Shown: positions 55,701 through 64,000 of the stretch, piece after piece | Numbering within the stretch: the stretch's first letter is position 1 | Layout of the letters: each line of letters opens with the position of its first letter | Origin: Rhynchonema sp. JSB1_4 | Taxonomy: Eukaryota; Nematoda; Chromadorea; Monhysterida; Xyalidae | Reading direction: 5' to 3' | Length of the DNA stretch: 64,000 nucleotides | Assembly (NCBI GenBank): GCA_030248065.1 | Contig: JASAMV010005397.1 | Coordinates: 62,001-126,000 of the forward strand | Position numbers and translations under genes: made by a program | Notes under the pieces: generated by a model | What the model saw: the letters and a program-made list of their open reading frames with translations, nothing else | What the model was told of the DNA's origin: nothing | Databases searched by the model: none

Positions 55701-58700
55701 GATTGGACCTACATTCACAAATCATGCCAGGTACATCAAAGTCAGGCCTTATACGATTTGGAATCGAGCCCAGGTCCTCCATAGTGGCTCAAAAAGTTCT
55801 TCCCTTTAATCTGTGTATAGCATACCTATCGGCAGGCACACAATTGCCCGTCCGCACAAATTGGGTGGAATTTTCGAAACGGTGTAAACGTCGTCAGTTG
55901 GGGGCGTAAAGGTGTTCTCTCAGAGGACGAAGTACAGTTAGGTATAGGCTTTCAGGCACAGGTTATATTCACAGGCACAGATTAATCGACCGATTGAACA
56001 ATGAACCCTCCTTAAAATTGTTTCAGACAAGGCAGTGTTATTGTGGACGGACATGTAAAAACGACGGGACCCGTAGAGGAGCAGCGTTTAACTGATCATG
56101 TCTACGAGGCTGCAAAGCAAGTCGGCACCATCGGGGGATACAGGGTTGATATTGACACGATCAGATGTGGAGGTTGATTCATGTTTTTAATTGCAGATTT
56201 TGTTAAATTTAGGCAAAAGTTTGACGTTTTTCATGTTAGGTTCATGGAGAATACCATTCATGAGAATTACTACTAGGGAGTTTCGAAAGCAGCTCCAGTT
56301 TTGCTGACTGTTTTTTGCCAACTTTTCACAAAGCCAGTGGATCCAGCTGTCGGTCAAGGGGAGGGCCAAATCCAAAAAGCAATTTTTATCTGGTGCATAT
56401 GTTTGATTTTATAAAATAGTTTTTATCCAGTGTTTGTTTATAATTGGGCAATTTTAAGCCGAATACCATGCTAATTGTATACTTTTCTGCACGCCCGATA
56501 GTTAAATTCCATAGAAGTGGGTGTATCTGAGGATCTGTTGCACGAAGCACGCAATTTTTTAACCTTTTGAAGTGCATAAGAGTGGAAATTCTGCGATTTA
56601 TAACTCCTTTTTCCTTCTTCTCTCCTAAATACATAGTATACCTTCTTCAGGAACCGCTTTGATTGGGGGGCTGGGCCCCTATAACTCCCTGGAACCGCTG
56701 TAGTACCTGGTGCGCCGCCCGTTTTCAAAAAGCTCCTTGCACCCATTCATCTTACATGTACATAATCACTCATGAAGGGGATTTAATCTTGCAACAAATT
56801 CTCACAGGCAAAGTACCCAGCGGTATCGGTAGCAGCCCGAAACCCCAAGTTGACCCCTCTGGCCCGAGCGGCTATGTGATCGGCATAGCATGCGCACTGG
56901 CAGTGCTGGCGATTTGTGTGCTCATCGGTGCAGTTGTGATGGTAAATTTTTTAGATTTTTTTGGAAGACTGTTATTTCACAAACGACAAATCGCCGCAAA
57001 ATCGTGGTGTTCAGTTCAAACGAGATGTGATCTGTCACGTGGTAAGTTTTGATGATGGAACATTGATCGTATCCATTTTCGGGATATGTATGCGTTTATT
57101 CGTTGTTTAGGTGCATAAATGTGCAGTGTGACATTATGTTTATATGTTTACTTGACAGTGTTCTATTTCTATACTTTTTGTGTCAGATATCTCAAAAACT
57201 TTCCACGCACAAACGGCTTACACATCTTAAAAATCTTGTCAAAGCCAAAAAATAATAATTCTGACCATTCTTTTCAGTTCAACCAGAAACGATCGCGTCA
57301 GAGACTGCGCGAGGACGACTACGCGTTCGATAATTACCCGGAGGTTCTGTAAATTTTCATATTACGTTTTTAAAATTAATTGACAACAATTAAAATCACT
57401 GCCGAAATATCACATTCAGCAAACGCTGGGAGCGCAAACATTCCAATCGCATCCAGCCAACAATACTGCACAAAACAACAACGATACTTATGAATTATCG
57501 GAAACAAATCAGGGCGCACATCGACAGACGAACACCAATTACTCATTCCAGCCCAATGAACCAGTGGTAAGCGGGGGGGACTCTAGGAAAGGTAATCTAA
57601 TTGGGACATCCGATAGAGTTTTGGTTGTATTTGATGCAGTTCAACATTTATCGACACCATTAGTTTTGAGCATGGCCTTAGAGTTCAGATTCAGCTGTTT
57701 TTGATTGGAAGAATTCTGCGGATTAAGATCCACGTAATATGGTTTTCGACAGACTAGGACTATTTCGAAAAATTTCGTTAAAAAGAGCACATTGCACCCG
57801 TGTACGGTAACAGTGGTAGTATAGGTACTGCACTTATCCTTTATTCTTCCATATCAATATATCAGTTATCAAGCAGCCAAACTACTCGTACATGAGTAAG
57901 TACTGGCGCCTGCCGTCAAATCACAAATATCAGGTATAAATTAATTAAAAAGTACACTCCTACTACTTCATTTCAATTTGCTACAACGCTTGCAATGGGT
58001 GATATTTTCGAAACGGTGTAAAGGTCAGTTGGGTGTAAAGGTCGGTGGAAAGCTCGGTGTGAGAAAGTTCAGTGTAAGCTCGGCGTAAGCTTGAAACATT
58101 GCACGCTGAGCAAGCAGCGGACGCGCGTTTCTAAACGAAAGGTCAACTTTGATGGTTTGCTGTGCAAGCGTAAAGCGTTTGTTTGCAATCTGGTTCATTT
58201 AAGCTAGTTGCACAAACGTTTTAAAGGAAGATTTGTAAGTTACCTAACATTTCGCCGCAAGGCTGTTGAGAAATTGAACATTCATTGACGGCGGTGCCAA
58301 AGATTTTGACGTCACTAACTGATCGCAGCATGAAATCAAAACGGTTCCATGAAAGGTTGCGAAATTTATAAATGTCGTTTAGAAACGCTTGTGCAAGCAG
58401 CTTAGATGAACCAGATTGCAAACAAACGATTTACGCTTGCACAGCAAACTGCCAAAGTTGACCTTTCGTTTAGAAACGCGCGTCTGCTGCTTGCTCAGCG
58501 TGCAATGTTTCAAGCTTACGCCGAGCTTACACTGAATTTTCTCACACCGAGCTTTCCACCGACCTTTACACCCAACTGACCTTTACTCCGTTTCGAAAAT
58601 ATCACCCAATATTTGTGTTTTAGTTATAAATCGACACTGTAAAATAAAAAATTCCGTTGTAAGTTTAATCATAGAAATGCGGGTAACTACATTTTGTTTT

Positions 58701-58793
58701 GGTGTCGGCTCACTATGACAAAAGCAGTGAACAAACAACGTGAATTCTTTATTCTATTTTCAGAACCTAATTGATGCGGACCGAGGTCTCTGA
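49714..58793 (+). CDS. Type I membrane mucin with SEA domain, 16 exons
   Basis: Exons 49714-49774, 52249-52409, 52487-52576, 52673-52726, 52841-53155, 53220-53889, 53977-54117, 54182-54322, 54413-55199, 55343-55499, 55569-55633, 56027-56172, 56808-56941, 57278-57343, 57420-57566 and 58764-58793 give 1054 aa. A signal peptide (MKHLLWIKSTTSLFLLVISL) precedes about 780 residues of Thr/Ser/Asp/Gly-rich, Cys-free sequence expected to be heavily O-glycosylated. The SEA domain (TQILFKVTFSMRFLTEW, LEPIFKESLNDAYDSI) contains GSVIV, the form of the G/S autoproteolysis site. Next come a transmembrane helix (YVIGIACALAVLAICVLIGA), a basic stop-transfer stretch (NQKRSRQRLR) and a short Asn/Gln-rich tail with DTYELSE. 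The role would be an epithelial or tegument surface coat (inference). All phases close. Exons 14-16 are the least certain. Confidence 0.82.
57997..58607. mobile_element. Long foldback element, GGGTGATATTTTCGAAACGG ends, copy 2
   Basis: It starts GGGTGATATTTTCGAAACGG and ends with the exact complement. A 3-bp duplication AAT flanks it (57994-57996 and 58608-58610). It is very similar to 29025-29624 along its length, including the GAACATTCA region in the centre. It lies in the last mucin intron. A degenerate piece of one arm occurs at 55868-55910. Confidence 0.87.
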
Positions 58794-61265
58794 CAACAAA
58801 GTCAATCAAGTCACATATGAAGATACTGCGTAGAATATTTTTTTGTGAAATCTCAAGTTTTTTACTTGTACATATTATGTATGTAATTTCAACAATTCCC
58901 TTTGTCATTATTCCAACATTGAGAATTAGTGCTGAACTATTTCATTTTTCCTGACTTGACCATTTCTTAAGCCAAAACCAACCCAGAAACGGTGATTATA
59001 TTAATCTTACATAATTTGGTGCTGGAAGCTCAACCTTGCGCTCTATATCAATGTGTGTGTGTTGTGATATCACCTCTTGAAAGGTCCGTATCAAAACTTG
59101 GTTGACTCGGTTGGCTCGCACGTGACTTTAAGAAAATCCACCACGAGATCATCTGCAGATGCCACAGATTTGACCACCAGAAAATGGGAATTGTACAACA
59201 GTGAGCTTTTTGTCGTTGCCCGTTTCGACCTACTTTCGCTGACGGGCAGTGCATCAATGCGAATGCGCCAGATAGCCACGTAACCCCAAAAAGACCTCGT
59301 GTAATGTTTGCAAACGCACAAAATTCTTTTGCATTCTGTGGGAATAAGCGCAAGTTCGTGACATCGAAAATCGAAAGCTCAAAGTCACGTGACCAGGCTG
59401 AACCAATTGCCAACTTTACTACCGGCTACAGTTTTTTTAGCATCAAACGTTGGATTAGCCCTGATGGATCCAAATTTGACATTGCGTCGTATATGATTCC
59501 ATAAATTGTTTGTTATATAGTCCCTCGCAACTTTTTGAAACCACAGTGTGAGCGCTCGATCCAATCTTAAGTTTTTGATAAAGTCGATTCAAATGGAGAA
59601 TAGTGTAGGTACATATGTACCGTTGGGTGAATTGACATTAAGTTGCGCTTTCGGTTTCAATAAGGAATCTATTGTTGACTCCGGTCATGTCGGGTTTATA
59701 TGGCTTGATCATTGTATTTTTTTCACATTTTTTACTTCACGGAATAAATCGGAGAGGAAATCGTTTGACGAACGATTCACTTGTGTCTTGAACAGAGACT
59801 AAAGAATCAAGCCTTTTTGAAGCACCCTAAAACAGAAATCCTCCTTATGCGCGCTTGGGCCTAAACCGTAACCCATGAATAACGCATACAATTCAATCTG
59901 TTTTGCTTCTTGTGAGCTTATTGTAGTTGTATGAGAATCCAGCCGGTGTGCAATTTTGTGGGTGGTTTGAAGGGAAGATGTGCGTTCCCTGACGAAAATG
60001 AACTGAACTGCAGCACCCGAACACACATATCTGATATGGACAGGCAGACCTGAGAATGATTCTGGTTTGTTCTTGCCATGCCGTCTTCAATCCCGGTGAA
60101 ACATCAGTTGCTGACTGGCTGAGGTAGACTAGGTTCACTAAGACTCCGGTTCGGGTCCTGATGTTGTCAACATACAGAGGTTGGCACAGTGGTTGCACCA
60201 ATTCCTCACATTTGTTTTGCAAGGAAACGAGGAAAAAAGCAGTCCGGTTTGAAGTTTGGTATGGTCTTGGCAATCGCGCGTGCGGGCTGGAAGTGAGGTA
60301 AATTTTTTGCGTGGCGTGTGTCGCGACGATAGATAGGGTCCGCTTAGCATGGTGTTGAGGTACTGTATATACTGTCCAGGTATTGAGTGGTTGGTAATGA
60401 TTATACACAATATCTTGTCGGATATACGAACACACACACGTTGATTATAACACAAGCTGACTTGAGTCGAACTTCGTCACAACGTACACACACGAGGGCC
60501 ACGCCGTTCCAGTTGTTTTTAAGTTTGGGCTTCTCAGGTTGAAGTTTGTGACAATGACTTTTAATTTTTAAACTCGCGCACCATAGTTATGAGTTCCGAT
60601 ACATGCACTTATGCTATTTGTCAATATTCTTTTGTAGTTATCTTCATGAATACATGCGTCTTCTCCGTTTGTCTTCTTGTCAAGCCAGTATGCGACATGC
60701 TCTCTCCAAGCTTGCTCGCAAAAGGATTAGTTCTGCGTATTGTCCTCTTCGTTCACTTAGCACATCATTTCAGCGACAGCGAATTGCATGAAAGAAAGAT
60801 TTTTGAAAGAACGCCATCTTGTTTTCTGATGCTTTTATTCACTGTTGCATACCCCTGCACCAATAATTGTACCTTGTCACGTTATTCTCTACTGTAATAA
60901 GCATACCCGCAAAGACACGAAGTGGGCCCACCTCTGATATCACAGTTTAGCAGCTACAGCAACTAACACAAGGATTACAGTGCATGCTGTACATCTCAGC
61001 AAAAACCCGCAACAGCACACACTCGGAACATGGTTCGTAAGCTGTGCAGGTTCCTGGTTCATGCACATGCTCATAAATAGGGGTACATGCAACATCAATA
61101 GGTCAGTCTAAATGTTTGTACTTATGCGCAAATAACCTTTTGTTGTGTGCACGCCTCCAAAGCCTTAGTACAGCAATATAAAGAGTAAACCCGGTTCAGA
61201 AGAATGCACATGCACACAATAGTTCACGCAATTTTATCTTGTATCCTTTCTTGTATCACATCTTT
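58794..61265. other. Intergenic region between the mucin and the cysteine-rich gene (tail to tail)
   Basis: The mucin ends on the + strand and the next gene ends on the - strand, so this holds two 3' flanks. A segment near 59210 (GTCGTTGCCCGTTTCGACCT) resembles one at 28597 (TCGTTGCCCGTTTCGACCTG), indicating a low-copy repeat. A 180-codon minus-strand frame at 59893-60435 shows no recognisable feature. Confidence 0.5.
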
Positions 61266-62429
61266 CTAACACGAGCAACACTTGTTTCCGCATTGGCAGT
61301 CGCACTCCGCCAACTCTGCGACGAAAGCTGTGCACTGGGGCATGAAACAGAAGCTGAACGTGCAGGTGAAGCCGAACGAAGTCACTGAAAAAATCAGCGA
61401 ACATTATAGCGTATATTTTTGACAACAACCGCAAATGGAAGAAAATCAGGGAACTAGACATACAAAGCCCCGTGTCAACTAGGCATTGGCCGACGCATGT
61501 GCATTTCTCATCTGCACACTTATCGAACGTGGATTTCTTTGCGCTGAAATTCACAAATATTATAGACAGTGTCTAAATAGACAGCTTGCTCTAAAACATC
61601 AGCTCTTACACGTACAGATACTCACCGACATCCCTCGATACATGTGTTGTAGTCGGCGTTGGTTTCGCAGCTGAAATTTTATCGTGTTCTTACAACACAA
61701 TGTTAAACTGAGGATACAACACCTACATAATAAACATCAGCATTGTATACTGACCTTGGATCTGGGAACGGGTTAGTGACCACACCGCACTGGTCGTAAC
61801 AGGGCTCGTTTTCTGGGTAGGTCAACGGTCGTTCATAGGTGCCACAGCCGGAGCTAAAGATGAACGGTTCATTGATGTGAAACTAGAAAACTGAATTTTG
61901 TAGAAAATATCATTTCGACCGGGTGTATCATCAAAATCGGCTGGATTTACAACCGGGTATATTACTATGTATACCTTGTGGCGCAAGCCAGAACGCAATC
62001 GTGTGAAGTGGCGATGGTTTCGTCGCAGGTCGCCTCAGCACCACCGCCGCCTGGGCCTTTACCCGCTGGTTTTCCCTGCAATCATAACGAGCCATATCAG
62101 CGCACACGCTACTACGCCATTATTCTATGTGCACAATGGAGTCTTCAACCAGTCTTTCTCAAACATTCCCACTTTTAGTTTCCTTGGGATTGGGAATTGC
62201 GACCAGGCTTTATTATGACAGATAGAAGTGACAAAGAATTTTTAGATTTGAATTTTGCGTGAAAATATTGACTTTAGTCTCCAAGTGGAAACGGCTTTAT
62301 AGTTCCCGGAATGTTTTACAACAATCTCTTAAAGAAAACGCCAATTTCTAACAGTTTTTCGCGACCCCACAGCCGACTAACCGCTGTTGCCATCGACAAC
62401 AGACACACGAATGCGAGAAACTTGAACAT
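61266..62429 (-). CDS. Small secreted cysteine-rich protein, 4 exons
   Basis: Reading on the minus strand: exon 1 62429-62382, exon 2 62075-61975, exon 3 61853-61755 and exon 4 61353-61266; 111 aa. Exon 1 is exactly a signal peptide (MFKFLAFVCLLSMATA). The mature chain starts GKPAGKGPGGGG and carries 14 Cys in about 95 residues. Three are in exon 2 (ATCDE, HDCVLAC), three in exon 3 (SGCGTYERP, PCYDQCG) and eight in exon 4, ending ECDCQCGNKCCSC. Donors are GTTAGT, GTATAC and GTCAGT. Acceptors were chosen because only they keep phase: at exon 3 CTTTAG and at exon 4 CGTTCAG, each downstream of a first candidate AG. I do not recognise the family. An extracellular disulfide-rich peptide (matrix, inhibitor, defence or venom-like) is possible; nothing visible decides. 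Confidence 0.75.
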
Positions 62430-63436
62430 TTTCGGTCGCGACTCTTTGTTGTGTGAAAAGTGGGAAAATATGTCTGTTACTTCTGTAAATCGAAGAATCA
62501 TTGCTGGCTCTATATAAATTGCTTTGGGATACAAATGGAAGGTCTAGCAATGGTTTGGGAGATTCTTAACATTTCCAGACCTTAGTTTGAGCAGGTTTCG
62601 GCTAGTTAATCCATGACCGAGTGCTTCTTTTATGCGCTTCAACTGCACATTTTACTTGATTTAAAAAACGATGAGCATGCAACGGTACCTGTGTTGTCTA
62701 ATATAAAATAAACTAAATTATTCTGGTGAAACCGAGTTTTTTGATCAGGCAGCCAAAACTCCGATTTTCAAAAATAACCGGAACTGAAATAATGGAAATG
62801 ATCGCTTCAGTTTGGTTTTGCATCCAGCAAAGCACGGCTGGTAGAAACTTTTAAAACCGGTTCCAATTTTTGGGACTGGTAGCTGCTAAACATCGACAAA
62901 TTAACATTGATTGTACCCAAAAAATGACGGGCGGGCGGCTAAAACCGGATATGGCCTTTGATCCCATATTTATGCACATGTTATGACAGTTATGGTCAAA
63001 CTATAGGATTCCATTCCGGAGGTTATTGATAATTTTAAAAAATGACCACCATGTTGATAATCGGTCTCGATAGCGGACCTCCTGTTTGGATATTATCATT
63101 CAGTGTGTAGGCAGTTGGAATGTAAAATAAGCTAACCTCAATGGGAACGGACTAATATTGTGCTGATTTATTTTGGTTCAATCTGGGCGGTCCAGGCATT
63201 ATGATCTCTGATAATAAAGGCCTTTATTGACATTTTACGGTTTCGGATACCGAATATCGGCTTCGATATCATGCGCTGAATTAATGGTTATTGTAAAAAA
63301 AATTTGAGATCAAAACGTTTTGCCGCTATAGCACAATGATCTTGCGTTCTCAACGGTTAATGTTGAATTTCAAATGCAAAAATTGAAATGAAAATTTAAT
63401 TCTAGATATGTATGAGTAACTCAGAACACGTTTTGG

Positions 63437-63715
63437 CAATTCGCCGGCTCATGCACTTTTTGTGCATACACGGTGCATGCAGCCATTTTGTAAATGAAGT
63501 GTGAAGTTTGAGCGAGTGTCATATACCTAGCTTTGTGACCGAGTTTTAACTTTTGGGGTTTTATCGACATAACACTTTTCAACATAACAGAAATTTGGTA
63601 ATGTTTCAACGAATAACTGCGGAGAATGACATTTATTCATGGCAAGGTACGCAAAGCATGTAGCATGCATATAAATGTTGAGTGTGTCGACTCATATGCA
63701 TGAGTCGACGGATTG
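63437..63715. repeat. Interspersed repeat, copy 2 of the 29640-29925 family
   Basis: It shares ordered blocks with 29640-29925 (CGGCTCATG, CACTTTTT, GCATGCAGC, the ATAACACTT region, ATAACTGCGGAGAAT, TGTTGAGTG, GGATTGCC) in direct orientation. The copies are diverged, and the ends are uncertain. Confidence 0.6.
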
Positions 63716-63738
63716 CCCATAGCAGGATTTTGAGCTTA

Positions 63739-63834
63739 TAGTACCGTGGTCTAGTCAAGTCGTCGAATCACATGCACGATTTCTCGCACTCATTCGGGGT
63801 TCATGTATCATTGCTTGACTTGACGACAGTACAA
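63739..63834. mobile_element. 96-bp palindromic MITE, TTA duplication, copy 2
   Basis: It starts TAGTACCGTGGTCTAGTCAA and ends TTGACTTGACGACAGTACAA, flanked by TTA on both sides (63736-63738, 63835-63837). It is homologous throughout to 2912-3003, including ATCACATG, GATTTCTCGC and GTATCATTGCTTGA. Confidence 0.68.
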
Positions 63835-64000
63835 TTATGGTAGCAGGATTTTGTTTTCCTGACCAATACGATTTTCTGTGAGTTCACGATTTTGCAAGCC
63901 AGAATTTCGACTCGCTTTTATGGCCGGAAATTCCCACTCACACATAGCAAATTCACAATGTTGTAGTTACACGACAATAATCTGATCGCAAAAAAACACT

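Larger units (their letters stand above)
62430..64000. other. Upstream flank of the cysteine-rich gene and terminal repeats
   Basis: It contains the promoter side of the minus-strand gene, the second copy of the 29640 repeat (63437-63715) and the second 96-bp palindromic MITE (63739-63834). No exon is supported. Confidence 0.5.

Noticed and set aside
55861..55920. Third full copy of the GGGTGATATTTT foldback element
   Set aside because: Only a degenerate piece of one arm is present; no second arm or duplication.
59893..60435. 180-codon minus-strand open frame
   Set aside because: No recognisable domain or splice context, and composition is like flanking noncoding sequence.

Overview
This is a eukaryotic, almost certainly invertebrate metazoan, nuclear window. 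Genes are split by GT-AG introns (many only 57-75 nt), coding exons are well separated, and small non-autonomous DNA transposons (MITEs) are dense. LATS kinase, TSPO, SPTLC2 and an ANTP-class homeobox gene place it in Metazoa. A DM9-like domain, short introns and many 5' splice sites with a pyrimidine at +3 would fit a flatworm or another spiralian, but I cannot fix the phylum from sequence alone.

Layout, left to right. (1) 74-997 (+): the last two exons of serine palmitoyltransferase subunit 2 (SPTLC2). (2) 998-9470: intergenic, with several MITEs. (3) 9471-17412 (+): a complete 13-exon LATS/Warts Hippo-pathway kinase, 1119 aa. (4) 20012-25034 (+): a 4-exon TSPO, 169 aa, whose first intron is packed with nested hAT-type MITEs carrying GC-rich satellite cores. 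(5) 28402-34220 (+): an unrecognised 464-aa P/Q-rich protein. (6) 37539-39515 (+): a small NKL-type homeobox gene. A 790-bp hAT MITE flanked by a perfect 8-bp duplication interrupts its last coding exon. (7) 41367-42650 and 43140-47053 (+): two adjacent paralogues with an N-terminal membrane anchor, E/P-rich low complexity and a shared PWPCCQRC module. The second ends in a DM9-like domain. (8) 49714-58793 (+): a 16-exon type I membrane mucin with a SEA domain and its GSVIV autoproteolysis motif. (9) 61266-62429 (-): a 4-exon secreted protein of 111 aa with 14 cysteines after the signal peptide.

Items 1-6 are housekeeping, signalling or developmental genes. Items 7-9 form a run of surface or secreted proteins (anchored DM9, mucin, cysteine-rich), a plausible epithelial-surface or matrix gene neighbourhood, although that grouping is inference. 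Exon models were built by eye from reading phase, splice consensus and, for SPTLC2, LATS, TSPO, the homeobox and SEA, family resemblance. Phases close exactly in every model reported.
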